In this document: one piece after another, positions 53,812 to 64,000 of the stretch
Position numbering within the stretch: the stretch's first letter is position 1
How the letters are laid out: the number at the start of each line of letters is the position of its first letter
Assembly: GCA_964006375.1 (NCBI GenBank)
Contig: OZ023270.1
Coordinates: forward strand, 56,918,536-56,982,535
Reading direction: 5' to 3'
Length of the DNA stretch: 64,000 nucleotides
Source of the DNA: Tillus elongatus
Taxonomy: Eukaryota > Arthropoda > Insecta > Coleoptera > Cleridae
The notes under the pieces: model-generated
Seen by the model: only the letters and a program-made list of their open reading frames with translations
Databases searched by the model: none
Told to the model about the DNA's origin: nothing
Position numbers and translations under genes: made by a program

Positions 53812-55275
53812 TCATTCTCTCCGTTGCTCAGGGCCTGTACACCTTTCAGTAAATTCACTGATATGATAAAAAGAATTGTCAACCAAAAATAATTTCAACC
53901 TATGTTTAAAGCAGCTCAGTGTATCCGGAGCCTTAATCTCCCGAGGAAGCATATTAAAATAAAAACAGCCAGCATACACAGGTGATTTCTTGTATGCCAT
54001 ATACTGGTAATTTGGCAAGTGGATGTCATTTCTTGCCCGGGTAGTGTAGCTGTGAACTACACTGTTTTTTATAAACCTGTTCCTACGTGCATATGTGAAA
54101 CTCAGGAGTTTATACAAATACACCCCCGTGACAGTCAACGACAGTCAACAGTTTTTTGTTTGTTTTAGTCCAAAAATCAGGCGGATTACTCGTTTTTGGT
54201 ATATGAAAACCCTGTGTATATCATTTGCATGACCCCACACTATTATGTTGTATGCCAGCACACTATACACTCGAGCAAAATACACATTAATTAGAGAAAT
54301 TGCATTTAAGGTGTTCTTCAGCTTCATGATGCAAAAATAGGCTTTACCCAGTTTGTTTGATATACCTTCTATCTGGGTCTCCCATGAGAGCTTATTATCT
54401 AAAATGCAACCTAAAAAGTTGGTGGAGGTACTTAAGGCAATATAGTTATCATTAAAATGAAAATTAATATCAATAGAAGGCTCTCGACATCTTCCCATAA
54501 ACTCTACACAAACTGTCTTAGAACTATTTACAATCAGGTGATTGCTGCAGCACCACTGACCGAAGTGTGACAAAATACTATTCACCTTACGCATAGCATC
54601 GGACAATACCGGATCCGAAACTACGATTGCTATGTCATCCGCGTACATAAACAACCTCCCACCTGTCAGATAGTTGGGAAGATCATTCACATACAACATA
54701 CACATAAGCGGTCCCAGGACGCTTCCTTGCGGAGCGCCCAGCTTTACTTCATATTCATCAGATCTAACACCGTCCACTGAGACTACTAATCGCCTGTCTC
54801 TTACAAACGACACAAGCCAATCACTAACAGGTCCCCTAAGTCCGACCGCATTTAATTTTCTTTCGAGGAAAGTACAATTAATGGTATCAAAAGCGCGAGA
54901 CATGTCCAAAAATATGCCCACGGTGTGATGCTTTCAATCAACACAATCCGCAATATGCTGCACCATGTCTGCGCAGGCCTGTTCGGTGGAAAATCCCTCG
55001 CGAAAACCATACTGACTAGGAGACAACACGTTATTTTTACTTAGGAAGTCAGTTATCCTGTTATGCATAATTCTTTCCATGATTTTGGAAAACGGACTCA
55101 GTACCATTACAGATCGGTAGTTTTCCACCGGGAACGGATCGTCTTTTTTATATACTGGTACCCCTTTGGCATTTTTCAATTTCGAGGGAAACTGGCCTAA
55201 CTTAAGCGAGGTATTCATGATTACCGTTAGATAAGGCGATATCAATTCGGAAAGTTATTTAATAACAGTGACTGC
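53812..55275 (-). pseudogene. CR1/jockey-type LINE RT half
   Basis: Minus strand from 55275: LISPYLTVIMNTSLKLGQFP, KKDDPFPVENYRSVMVLSPF, PSQYGFREGFSTEQACADM, then after a TGA near 54935 FLDMSRAFDTINCTFLERKL (catalytic Asp), LGAPQGSVLGPLMCMLYVN, FMYADDIAIVV (YADD), LGCILDNKLSWETQIEG and VIRLIFGLK. The C-terminal NVVHSYTTR-like and FNMLPREIKAPDTLSCF segment follows in another frame. Stops at 55262 (TAA), about 54935 and about 54148 break it. Confidence 0.88.
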
Positions 55276-55286
55276 AATATCATCTA
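55276..55286 (+). repeat. Target-site duplication, left
   Basis: AATATCATCTA, repeated exactly at 60528-60538. The first two A residues of the right copy overlap the poly(A) tail, so the true length is 9-11 bp. Confidence 0.85.
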
Positions 55287-55644
55287 GGGGGTTAAGGAGT
55301 CGCGGGCCAAAGGACTCCAGGGGGCAAGCTGAGGAAGTGGAAATAACAACATAAACTCCCGATGAAGCTTTCCCCAAGACCGTCATGCGCGGTAAAAATC
55401 CGCATCCTGCACGAGGTGACCCTGCTAATAACTAAACATGACGGATCTAGACAAGGAGGTCGAACTAAACTCCCCCAATCTACGGTGTCACGTGACCCGT
55501 GCCTATGGATGGATGGCACCAGGGCGATGGTGTCGTGAACGGAACCTCTGGAGTACCAGGCAACCCTCCAGAGTAACCCGCCTTGCACCACACAGGGGGT
55601 TCTGATGGTGTGGACAGTATTTCCCCCATTCTCGTGGGAACAAC

Positions 55645-56802
55645 ATGAAGATTATAAATACATATAAAACCAAAACCAATGAGGCTCGAGGAGTGGCTCC
55701 GGCTACAGACTTGAGCCTTGAGTCTATCCCGGAAACGGAGACGAGCCAGGGTGCGGCAGCGGACTCTGGAGGTCCCACGACCGGCGTAGATACGGGGGAT
55801 CAGGGGGTAGCTTCGGCCAGAGACCTGTCCCCGACACCCAAGCTGGAGGCTGGGTCCCACCGGAGGGCGGCGAGCTCCGCGGACTCCGGGGGCCCCTCCA
55901 CCAGTGAGGACTCTACTGTTAGAGTAGAGGGACTGCCCCGGCAGTCCAAGCGTCTTTCCGGGGCGCAAAGAAAGAAGCTCCGGAGGGCGCAAAAAATGGC
56001 GGCCGGGACCTGGACGGTCGAGAAACCTGTAAAGGCGCAAGAGGGGAGTGCGGGTCAGAAGAGGACGCGCTCGAACTCTAGCACGCCCACTACAGACAGA
56101 CGTTCCAAAAGGGCCAGGGTGCCTGTAAAGGCGCAAGAGGAGAGTGCGAGTCGGAAGACGCCGCGCTCTGGCTCTAGCACGCCTACTACAGACAGACCTC
56201 CCAAAGGAACTAAGGCCGGAACACCGGCGCAGACTGGCTCTTACAGGGAGGCTGCGGAGGGCCTCGGGATGGCGGTGATTGACAGACGCCATCCTGAGGT
56301 CACGCTAGACCAGGGGAAGGCGGACCTGATCCAGGCTGCGGTGGTAGCTGCAGTGGACTCTCTTCAGGAAGGGGAGAGCCCGCCTCAGTTCCACCGGACG
56401 CGCCTGACGGGGGGCATCCTCTGGATAACCTGTGCCGGCCCGCAGTCGCGGGACTGGCTGCGGAAAACGATCGGGGGCCTCGGTCAGATTTGGGAGGGGG
56501 CGGACTTGACAGCCGTCGAGCCCAAGGAACTCCCAAAGAGACGCAAGGTCCTCGTACGGATCCCTGACACCGTCCCGCAGGAGACGGTGATCAGCAGACT
56601 TAAGATCCAGAACCCTGAACTGGGGACGCAACACTGGTCGGTTCTAAGCAGGAAGGCAGAGGAGAAAGGACAGACGCTCGCCTTCTCGATCGACCCGACA
56701 TCTTACAGAGCCCTTGAAGGAACCTCCTTCAAGGCATTCTGGGGCATGGGAAGGGTTAGCTTCCGCCCACTGGGGAAGCAATTAAGGGTTAATGGGACTT
56801 AG
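55645..56802 (+). CDS. LOA-like LINE ORF1, 385 aa (DUF4780)
   Basis: Residues 1-200 are low-complexity, Ser/Pro/charged, with a direct repeat of about 32 residues (PVKAQEGSAGQKRTRS... then PVKAQEESASRKTPRS..., about 56029-56205) and basic SKRLSGAQRKKLRRAQK. Residues from about 205 to the end match DUF4780: MAVIDRRHPEVTLDQGKADL, ILWITCAGPQSRDWLRKTI, KELPKRRKVLVRIPDTVP, FKAFWGMGRVSFRPLGK. Such ORF1 proteins are thought to bind the element RNA. No CCHC knuckles are seen. The stop overlaps the ORF2 start (ATGGGACTTAG, 56792-56802). Confidence 0.9.
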   Translation: MKIINTYKTKTNEARGVAPATDLSLESIPETETSQGAAADSGGPTTGVDTGDQGVASARDLSPTPKLEAGSHRRAASSADSGGPSTSEDSTVRVEGLPRQSKRLSGAQRKKLRRAQKMAAGTWTVEKPVKAQEGSAGQKRTRSNSSTPTTDRRSKRARVPVKAQEESASRKTPRSGSSTPTTDRPPKGTKAGTPAQTGSYREAAEGLGMAVIDRRHPEVTLDQGKADLIQAAVVAAVDSLQEGESPPQFHRTRLTGGILWITCAGPQSRDWLRKTIGGLGQIWEGADLTAVEPKELPKRRKVLVRIPDTVPQETVISRLKIQNPELGTQHWSVLSRKAEEKGQTLAFSIDPTSYRALEGTSFKAFWGMGRVSFRPLGKQLRVNGT

Positions 56803-59800
56803 GTTCCTTCAGGTCAACCTCCAACACAGTAGGGCAGCCACGGCCGGACTACTAATGGCTCTGAGGAACACGGATGTGGCCCTCATCCAGGAACCGTACT
56901 CCTACAAAGGAGAGATCAAGGGACTCGGCGGAGCTAATGGAAAGCTCATCTACAGCAGGTCCAGCGAGAATCCGAGGGCCTGCATTTTTGTCAGGGAAGG
57001 GATAGAGTTTCTCCCTCTAATGAATTTCTGTTCCAGGGACCTGGCAACGATCAAAATCCGATGTGGAGGAGCGGATGGGCTGAGGGACATTACTGTCGCG
57101 TCAGCCTATCTGCCAGGGGACAGCACGGACCCTCCTCCACCCAACGAATTGGAGCAGCTGATGGTGGGTAGCAGAGCAGGTGGATGGCAGACCATCATCG
57201 GCATGGATGCGAATGCGCACCATGAGTTGTGGGGTAGCTCGGACACAAACTCTAGGGGTGAGGCACTTTTACAGTTCTTTATGAAATTTAATTTAGACAT
57301 ATTGAATAGAGGTAATAAACCGACATTCGTCACAACACGGCGTGAGGAAGTTTTAGACCTAACAGTTTCCACCCAGTTTCTGGGTGACTTTGTTAAAAGC
57401 TGGGCTGTGTCTGGGGAAGTGAGTAGCTCAGACCACAGATACATCCGGTTTGAAATCGCCAAAGTCGAAAGAGAAACGGTATGGTACCGGGACCCCCGCA
57501 AGGCGGACTGGGAAGCCTACAGGGCAGACCTAGCTGTGGAACTGCGGGGGGTTGAGAGGGCCATAAGGGATTCAATAGACCTCGAGATTGCAGCAGTCCA
57601 ATTGCGAGACGCAATTACCTCGGCCTATAACGCCAACTGCCCCCTGAAAATGAGGGTGTCCACCAGGAACGTCCCATGGTGGAACGAGGACCTCAGGCAA
57701 AGGAGGACGCAGGTTCGTAAGCTGTTTAACGCGGCCAAAAGGTCGGGAGCATGGGATGAATATAGACAGGCCCTATCGACCTATAACAAAAGACTGAGGG
57801 ACGCCAAGAAGGAGTCGTGGAGGAGGCACTGCGAAGAAGTGGAAAACACGTCCGAGAGTGCTCGACTACACAAGATCCTGTCTAAGGGCCCTCAGACTAA
57901 CATAGGCTCCCTTAGAACACCCACGGGAGGCTTTACAAGCTCGGGGGAGGAAACTATGGAAATTTTACTCCAGACGCACTTCCCCGGCTGTAACATAATA
58001 AACCAATCACCTCCGGACTGGGAACACTCAGAAATAGAGGCGCCTTATAGGCGGGCATCTAGAGTAGACTGGACAGTCGCTAAAGAGGTGGTTACCTGGA
58101 GCAAAATCAGATGGGCCATTAACAGCTTTAAGCCATACAAATCGCCGGGATTTGATGGAATAATGCCCATCATGCTCCAACAGGGGATAGATATACTGGC
58201 GCCGGTGCTTACCCTCATTATGAGGGCCAGCCTGGCTCTGGGGTACATTCCGAGGGCATGGAGACTGGCCAGGGTTGTATTTATTCCTAAACCTGGGCGT
58301 CCAACAGACCAGGCAAAGTCCCTGAGGCCAATAAGTCTCATGTCCTTCTTGCTGAAAACAGTGGAAAAACTGCTCGACCGGCACATTAGGGGCGGTGTAC
58401 TGGAAGCATATCCTCTACACTGCGGACAATATGCATACAGAGCAGGATTCTCAACAGAAACAGCACTGCACCAACTGGTGCTGAAACTGGAGAATACGCT
58501 GGAGAACAAGGAGGTGGCGCTGGGGGCCTTCCTAGACATAGAGGGGGCCTTTAGCAACACCTCGTTCGGATCGGTTCTGGCAGCTGCCCGGGAGCGTGGA
58601 ATAGAGGAGACCTGCTGCAGGTGGATCGGTTCCATGCTCAGGGACAGGGCGGTGTTCACCTCACTCGCGGGAGGGACTCTGCTGGCGGGGGTCGCGGCGG
58701 GGTGTCCGCAGGGGAGCGTTCTGTCTCCCTTGCTCTGGTGTCTAGTCGTGGACGGCCTGCTGGGGAGGCTCTCGGGAGGGGGGTATGAGGTACAGGGCTA
58801 TGCGGACGACATTGTCATCATAGTCCGAGGAAAGGTCACACAGGCAGTGTGGGAGCGTATGCAGACTGCACTGAAAGTGGTGGAAGGGTGGACGGTTGAT
58901 CAAGGGCTCGGGGTGAGCCCCGAGAAAGCAACCGTCGTGCCGTTTACGAGTAGGAGGAAGTGTGAAAGCCACAGAACTCTCACTCTATACGGTAGGAGCG
59001 TTCCAATGGCCAGGGAGGTAAAATATCTTGGGGTCGTATTGGACTCTAAGCTAACCTGGAATGGTCACATTGGAAAAATACTGCGTAAGGCAGTCATGAC
59101 CTTAGCCGTCACTAGGCGGCTATATGGAAAAACGTGGGGACTAAGACCTAGTATGGCCCACTGGCTGTACACAAGGGTGGTCAGACCATCGTTAACATAT
59201 GCGGCACTGGTCTGGTGGCCTAAGGTGACACAATCCAGTGCCAAACAAAAACTAGGCAAGATCCAAAGGATGGCTTGCCTAGGCATCACAGGGGCCATGT
59301 CTTCAACCCCAACAGCCGCCATGGAGGTGTTGCTGGATCTACCCCCCCTACACTTCGTTATTATGGGAGAGGCCAGGCTAGGACTATACAGACTAGCCTG
59401 CAATGGTAGACTGAAGATCAACCCAGGCTTCAGGGGCCACTGCAAAATTCAGGAGATCGTGAAGGAACCCATGCTTGAAATGAGGTCAGACTTCGCGAGC
59501 CCGCGAATGTGCAGGGAAAACAACTTCACAGTGGAAATCCCTGATCGCGGGGCATGGCGGGAGGAGACACCGGGCATACCACGGGACGCGCTCGTCTGGT
59601 TCACGGACGGATCTGGCGGGGAGCGTGGGACGGGGGCAGGTGTTTACTCGGAAGGACCGAGGGTAAGTCACAGTATTTCCCTCGGAGCCCATGCAACGGT
59701 GTTTCAGGCCGAGATGTACGCCATCCTGCACTGTGTGCGGGAGAACAAGAGGAGGGGCTACACCAACAAGCGGATCCTCATAGCCACAGACAGCCAGGCA

Positions 59801-60436
59801 GCCCTTAAGGCACTAAGTAGCCCACGGGTAAATTCCTGGCTGGTGAGTGAGTGCCGAGACGAGACGAGCGACCTGGCTGGGCAGAATGAGGTGACCCTCA
59901 TCTGGGTGCCGGGTCACTCGGGGGTCAAAGGCAATGAAGAAGCTGACAGTCTCGCAAAGAGGGGGTCAGCAGAACCATTTATGGGACCAGAACCGGCTCT
60001 GGGCGTGTCAAAGAGCACTGCCAGGGGAGCCATTAAGTCCTGGGTCAGAAACCAACACAAGGTGTACTGGGCGGACTGTCCAGGGCTCAGACATGGGAAG
60101 TCAATAATTGACGGACCCAGTTCAAAGAGAGCTGTGGAGCTGCTAAACCTTAGCAGAGGACAGCTCAGAAACACAACAGGTCTCTTGACGGGACACATGG
60201 CCGTCAAGAAACACCTACATAAAATGGGGCGGTTCGAAGGGGACCTCGCATGCAGACTCTGCGGCGAGGGGGAGGAATCAGCCCAGCACATCTTGTGCGA
60301 GTGTATAGCTCTGGACCGGAAAAGACAACTGATCTACGGTCACTCTAGACCGGAGACAGAGCAATATAAAACTTCACCCTACCAATCGCTGTGCAGACTA
60401 GTTCAAGGCACAGTGATTTTGGAATGGGTGGAGTAA
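56792..60436 (+). CDS. LOA-like LINE ORF2, 1214 aa: endonuclease, RT, RNase H
   Basis: Residues 1-225 are an APE-type endonuclease (LQVNLQHSRAATAG, ALIQEPY, IIGMDANAHHELWGSSDTN, SSSDHRYIRF). RT spans about 440-770: SPGFDGIMPIML, FLDIEGAFSNTSF (Asp near 580), GCPQGSVLSPLLWCLVVD, GYADDIVII (near 669) and VKYLGVVLDSKLTWNGHI. RNase H spans about 930-1060: WFTDGSGGERGTGAG, AEMYAILHCVRE, ATDSQAALKAL and WVPGHSGVKGNEEADSLAK, keeping all catalytic acids. A CRLCGEGEESAQHILCEC motif near 1153 follows. It nicks target DNA and copies its RNA in place. No stops or shifts; the start overlaps ORF1, suggesting coupled or reinitiated translation. Confidence 0.94.
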   Translation: MGLRFLQVNLQHSRAATAGLLMALRNTDVALIQEPYSYKGEIKGLGGANGKLIYSRSSENPRACIFVREGIEFLPLMNFCSRDLATIKIRCGGADGLRDITVASAYLPGDSTDPPPPNELEQLMVGSRAGGWQTIIGMDANAHHELWGSSDTNSRGEALLQFFMKFNLDILNRGNKPTFVTTRREEVLDLTVSTQFLGDFVKSWAVSGEVSSSDHRYIRFEIAKVERETVWYRDPRKADWEAYRADLAVELRGVERAIRDSIDLEIAAVQLRDAITSAYNANCPLKMRVSTRNVPWWNEDLRQRRTQVRKLFNAAKRSGAWDEYRQALSTYNKRLRDAKKESWRRHCEEVENTSESARLHKILSKGPQTNIGSLRTPTGGFTSSGEETMEILLQTHFPGCNIINQSPPDWEHSEIEAPYRRASRVDWTVAKEVVTWSKIRWAINSFKPYKSPGFDGIMPIMLQQGIDILAPVLTLIMRASLALGYIPRAWRLARVVFIPKPGRPTDQAKSLRPISLMSFLLKTVEKLLDRHIRGGVLEAYPLHCGQYAYRAGFSTETALHQLVLKLENTLENKEVALGAFLDIEGAFSNTSFGSVLAAARERGIEETCCRWIGSMLRDRAVFTSLAGGTLLAGVAAGCPQGSVLSPLLWCLVVDGLLGRLSGGGYEVQGYADDIVIIVRGKVTQAVWERMQTALKVVEGWTVDQGLGVSPEKATVVPFTSRRKCESHRTLTLYGRSVPMAREVKYLGVVLDSKLTWNGHIGKILRKAVMTLAVTRRLYGKTWGLRPSMAHWLYTRVVRPSLTYAALVWWPKVTQSSAKQKLGKIQRMACLGITGAMSSTPTAAMEVLLDLPPLHFVIMGEARLGLYRLACNGRLKINPGFRGHCKIQEIVKEPMLEMRSDFASPRMCRENNFTVEIPDRGAWREETPGIPRDALVWFTDGSGGERGTGAGVYSEGPRVSHSISLGAHATVFQAEMYAILHCVRENKRRGYTNKRILIATDSQAALKALSSPRVNSWLVSECRDETSDLAGQNEVTLIWVPGHSGVKGNEEADSLAKRGSAEPFMGPEPALGVSKSTARGAIKSWVRNQHKVYWADCPGLRHGKSIIDGPSSKRAVELLNLSRGQLRNTTGLLTGHMAVKKHLHKMGRFEGDLACRLCGEGEESAQHILCECIALDRKRQLIYGHSRPETEQYKTSPYQSLCRLVQGTVILEWVE

Positions 60437-60527
60437 GACTAGGGGTATGCACAATCAACCAAGGGTTGCGGTGCTATCGGGGCGGCAAGGCCGCGGACGA
60501 GCCCTGAGGGAACAAAAAAAAAAAAAA

Positions 60528-60538
60528 AATATCATCTA
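60528..60538 (+). repeat. Target-site duplication, right
   Basis: AATATCATCTA following the poly(A); pairs with 55276-55286. Confidence 0.85.
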
Positions 60539-61835
60539 AGCCAGTGGATCTTTTATTTTTAAGTTTATGAATAACGTTTGTCATTTCAGTGTCCGTCACT
60601 GGATAAAAATAAAAACTATCGCGCACCATTATGGAGGTTGTACACTTTTTATAATTAAGAACACCAAAATGAGCAGTCAATTTTTCTTCAACCCCACAGG
60701 CAAAGTACTTTGCAAATGAATTCGATATTAAACGCTTGTCAGTAATTATTTCGTTATTTATTTTTAATTTAATCTCTGTTTTGGTTTTAGGTATTCTATT
60801 TAAATTTGCATTTACAAGTTCCCAGAGTGTCCTATTTTTGTTATCAGACTGTGAAATAATACCAGCATAATAATTATGTTTTTCTTGTTTAAGTTTAAAT
60901 TCAAGTTGTTTTTTCATTACCTTGTACTTATTATTATTATCCTCACTAGGATATAATCTTATATAATAGTTAAAGAATTTTAAGTTCTTAAACGCAATTT
61001 TCAACTCATTTGGTGCCCTAAAGTCATATTTTTTTGATCCACTATAAATTTTCTGGGGCTTTTCAGGAAACGCAACATTGTAACAATAGGAAAAATGCTC
61101 GAAAAATACATCGAACAAGTCATCAATATTTTGACAGTCGGTATCCTCGAAAGATATGTATTGAGCTCCAAAAATAGTTTTAAATTCTGTAAAAGCATCA
61201 TCAGTGAACCGACGGCATAATCTTGTTAGCAAATCTGACTCGCTGGGATTTTTTATTTCTTCAGACCACTGCATGACCTGTGCCGCATGATCTGACAGTC
61301 CCGGATCAATAACTTTACACTTTACATCTTTTTTTATGTTGGTTATTACATAATCAATCATGCTGCAGCTAACACCCGACTTGCTTTTAAATATTCGTGT
61401 AGGCTCAACTACCAAGTTTACTAACTGATTTGAGAAAATTAAGTCATTAAATAGTTTATTGTTCCTTTCGTTTTTACTGTAGTCTAAATTAAAATCGCCA
61501 CATATTACTATATTCGTAAACTTGCTGTTAGCAAACCTCAGTAGCTTATCTAGTTTGTCATTAAATAGCTGATAGTCACTGTTACCTGATCTACAGATTA
61601 CAAATATTCCCGTACAATTGTTAAAATTGATACCGGAACACTCAAATATAAAATCTGCATAAAGTACACGACCATAACTAAGAGGCTTACAATATTGTAT
61701 AATCTCGTCTTTAACGAAAATACTGGAACCACCATGGATATGTCTCTGACGGCAATAACTGGAGACACTGGTGTAGCCATCTATACAAGCACCATCCATA
61801 GACGACAAGCACCAATGCTCCGTGAAACACAGAAA
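60539..61835 (-). pseudogene. CR1/jockey-type LINE endonuclease half
   Basis: Reads FLCFTEHWCLSSMDGACIDG (catalytic Glu), HIHGGSSIFVKDE, IVICGDFNLDYSKNERNNK (Asp/Asn), CSMIDYVITN and DPGLSDHAAQVM (final Asp-His). A linker with RTLWELVNANLNRIPKTKTE follows, and the RT start HKLKNKRSTGLDDI is interrupted at the LOA-like insertion. The frame is open across more than 420 codons. The poly(A) of the inserted LINE is read as a Phe run and is not part of the protein. Confidence 0.88.
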
Positions 61836-61838
61836 CGT

Positions 61839-61840
<2 letters not shown>

Positions 61841-61907
<67 letters not shown>
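61841..61907. repeat. (TA)n microsatellite
   Basis: A 67-bp TA tract, the right half of the HINE array split by the LINE. Confidence 0.95.
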
Positions 61908-61914
<7 letters not shown>

Positions 61915-63020
61915 CACACCGATAAATCAAAAAAATAATGGGCCGATTTTGATTAAATTTGGCGAATACCTTCCTTTTGCAAGTGGCTTGAATAAGTTCG
62001 TTAGCCAGGAAAATCCGCCCAGGTTTTCCCGGAAAATGTTGTGTTTTCTTTCGAAAAAAATGTATATCTCCGGAAATAACAAAGGGCAACCAAATTTGGT
62101 ACGCGGGTTTATATCATTATATGTAAATTACCAAAATTTAGCACTGTAAGTTAAAAGCCAAAAATGTTATAGGCATTTAAAGAAAAATAAATTGGGTTTT
62201 TCCTCAAAACGTTAAAGTCGCGATTTAAAACGTCAAAATTGGCAACATTTAGGCAAAGAACCTGAAACTAATACGGGCTATGGAAAGAAAATGTCTCAAG
62301 AAGAATGTTTTACAAACCCTGAAGTCAAGTCTTAACTTCAAATGTCATTGTCCTTCATTTTACTAAAATATTTCCAGAAAATTCATTTCAAATAGACCCT
62401 TTCTCTGATGCTTTGGCAGTAGTCTTAGCTATGGAGTTTATCGTTTAATGGTATATAATTTTTGTCGAATTTTCGTAAAAATCAATAAAGCTCAATATAT
62501 CCGTTATTATAAAAGATACGAAAAAAATTGTATACATTAATTATAGGATGTTTTGAGTTACATCTTAAAAAATATTTCCCTAATCACAGGATGGCCTGTA
62601 AGTCGTTGGTGATACAAATTTTCTTTTATTTTAATCGAACACGCCTTATGTTATTGCATTTTTGCATTTTCCATCGAAATATAATGCATGTTTGTAAGAA
62701 AAGAAATTCGGGACGCAGCAAGGGCGTTATGGTAGCGAATTTTCATTAAATGCTTCAAATTTGAATAGCTAAATTTGCTATTAACCTATAAGGTTGACCA
62801 AAAAACCAGTTTTTTCGGGAACACCTTAAGTTTACTTTCGGAAATTTTTGTACCTTTTCTAACAATAAGGTTATTTTGATGATACATGGCACCTTGTTTC
62901 TACTATATAGGTTATACTGGTAACCAAATTTGTGTCCTGCTTTCTTAAAAACATACATATTTGCTATTAAAAATATTTTAATGAAAATTCACTATCATAA
63001 CACACTTACTGCATCCAGAC

Positions 63021-63640
63021 TTTTTTTAGTCATCAATACTTTTAATGCATGAATATATTTTAATATCATCAGCATACATTAGTATTGGAATATTTAGAAC
63101 ATGTGATCTATGAAAATAGCAAATAAGAGGTCTGAGGATAAAACCCTGCGGAACTCCAGAATACATCATAATAAACAGATGTGAAGCCCCTCACCTCAAC
63201 AAATTACCTTTTCTAACACAGATAAGAAGTAAACAAACTGACAAGAATGAAAATACAAAATATTGGAGTCGGTCTATAAACAAAGTATGGCCGAGACAGA
63301 CAAGAGCCTTACACAGAGCGGTATATCTTACATCCACCTGCTGACAATGTTCAAGTGCAGCCGCAATGAACTGCCGCAGCCAACAGATCGGTAACCATGG
63401 AACTTCCAGCAATGAAGCCATGTTGAGACAGATAACTTCTCCCTTTCATTAAACATGATGTGCCGATACAAGCAGGCTTCAAAAATCTTACAGAAAACGC
63501 ATGTAGTAGATAATTCGAATAATCCACTCTGTCGCCAGACTTGTAAATAGGAAACAACGTGATAACTTCCACAGATATCGGAAAACTTCACTTGTCAATA
63601 TTGAATTGAAATTTTTTGGTGGCAGAAGGAGAATGCTGGA
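63021..63640 (-). pseudogene. LINE-B RT core fragment, partner of 52480-53365
   Basis: Minus strand: LFPIYKSGDRVDYSNYLLHA, KIFEACLYRHIMFNERE, SQHGFIAGSSMVTDLLAA, a degraded motif B (SGVPQGFILRPLICYF-like) and MYADDIKIYSCIKSIDD at 63090-63030, where the HINE 3' end and its T-run interrupt. Stops and frameshifts throughout. It continues at 53365. Confidence 0.8.
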
Positions 63641-64000
63641 ACAAGATAAGGCTGATAAGGTTAGCTCTGTTTTTTTTGTTTTTTTTTTTTTAGTTGCCAG
63701 GTTGATCTCCGAGTCATTTAAGCTGTTGATAAAGAAAATTGAGGCACAGTTGACATCGGAATATGTAGAAATAGAAGAGCATGAAGAAACTGACAAATTA
63801 CTGAAATAGAAAGAAAAACCATCCACTAATCCATGTTCAGATCAGGGTCTCTGGAAAAGTTTAGTGACTATGAAGACTACAAAAGTAGCTCCAGAATTTG
63901 TTCGGGTGGGTTTTCAAATCTTGTTCTATTTTCAACTTAGAACTTTAATAAGATACCTTATGTCCTCCTTCATTTTGTATTTTAAGTTTTTAAATTTTTC
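63641..64000. other. Right edge, unassigned
   Basis: Contains 'tttttttttttttag' at 63681-63694 followed by a plus-strand frame ISESFKLLIKKIEAQLTSEY...ETDKLLK ending TAG at 63807. It could be a host exon after a splice acceptor or chance coding on the strand opposite LINE-B. No family recognised. Confidence 0.25.

Larger units (their letters stand above)
55287..60529 (+). mobile_element. LOA-like LINE, apparently full-length and intact
   Basis: Starts GGGGTTAAGGAGTCGCGGGC directly after the target duplication. It has a 358-bp 5' UTR, two uninterrupted ORFs overlapping by 11 bp, a 76-bp 3' UTR ('gcgacgagccctgaggg'-type end) and a poly(A) of about 16 (60514-60529). It is GC-rich compared with its AT-rich host DNA. 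Clear duplication, intact ORFs and short clean tail point to a recent insertion. The I/LOA group is inferred from domain order (endonuclease, RT, RNase H) and RT motifs. Confidence 0.92.

Noticed and set aside
55480..56292. A 270-codon minus-strand frame opposite LINE ORF1
   Set aside because: Shadow of the GC-rich ORF1; composition is Arg/Pro/Ser-rich and no family is recognised.
58045..59445. Minus-strand frames opposite LINE ORF2
   Set aside because: Shadows of a well-supported RT/RNase H gene on the plus strand.
60474..60538. Extension of the minus-strand LINE protein through a Phe-rich C-terminus
   Set aside because: The Phe run is the poly(A) of the inserted LOA-like LINE read backwards; the true protein continues at 55286.
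63606..63809. Plus-strand 67-codon frame at the right edge as a host gene
   Set aside because: It needs an exon join that does not keep frame with the upstream piece, and lies opposite LINE-B; kept only as a low-confidence note.

Overview
This is animal, almost certainly insect, nuclear DNA: a real spliced gene lies inside a dense, AT-rich field of transposable elements. Indicators are spliceosomal introns with GT-AG ends, insect-type non-LTR retrotransposons (one with a DUF4780 ORF1), DUF4817-type mariners, Tc1, piggyBac, Penelope-like elements and pentanucleotide (AACCT/AATCT) retroposon tails. The repeat style suggests a large TE-rich genome such as a beetle's, but the sequence does not settle the order.

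Host gene. I find one gene, an HSPBP1-like Hsp70 nucleotide-exchange factor on the minus strand. Six exons between 49130 and 23745 join in frame (123, 181, 222, 156, 209 and 54 nt). The first small coding exon was not found and may lie to the right. Its introns are filled with transposons; the largest is about 12.5 kb.

Layout. 1-7.9 kb: non-autonomous helentron-like elements (called HINE here), two Tc1 fossils, and a Penelope element (PLE-1) split by a HINE. 7.9-10.3 kb: quiet AT-rich DNA with a 5S rRNA-derived fragment. 10.3-23 kb: HINEs, a GC-rich retroposon with an 11-bp target duplication, an inverted-repeat Penelope copy, mariner fossils, and two tandem LINE 3' fragments. 23.7-49.1 kb: HSPBP1. 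Its introns hold Penelope palindromes with hammerhead-like motifs, a putative LTR with a primer-binding site, a Tc1 element with TIRs over 1.2 kb, a piggyBac with TTAA duplications, an intact mariner, and a long-TIR mariner carrying a CR1-like LINE. 49.2-52.3 kb: an unclassified DNA transposon. 52.5-63.6 kb: a four-deep nest, with a LINE split by a HINE, whose TA tract holds a second LINE, which is split by an apparently intact LOA-like LINE.

How the parts relate. Elements are repeatedly found inside one another, so relative ages can be read from the interruptions. Nineteen (TA)n arrays sit mostly inside mobile elements, and TA-targeting mariners have landed in them. Two elements look capable of coding today: the LOA-like LINE (385 and 1214 aa) and the 358-aa mariner transposase. 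Nearly everything else is broken.
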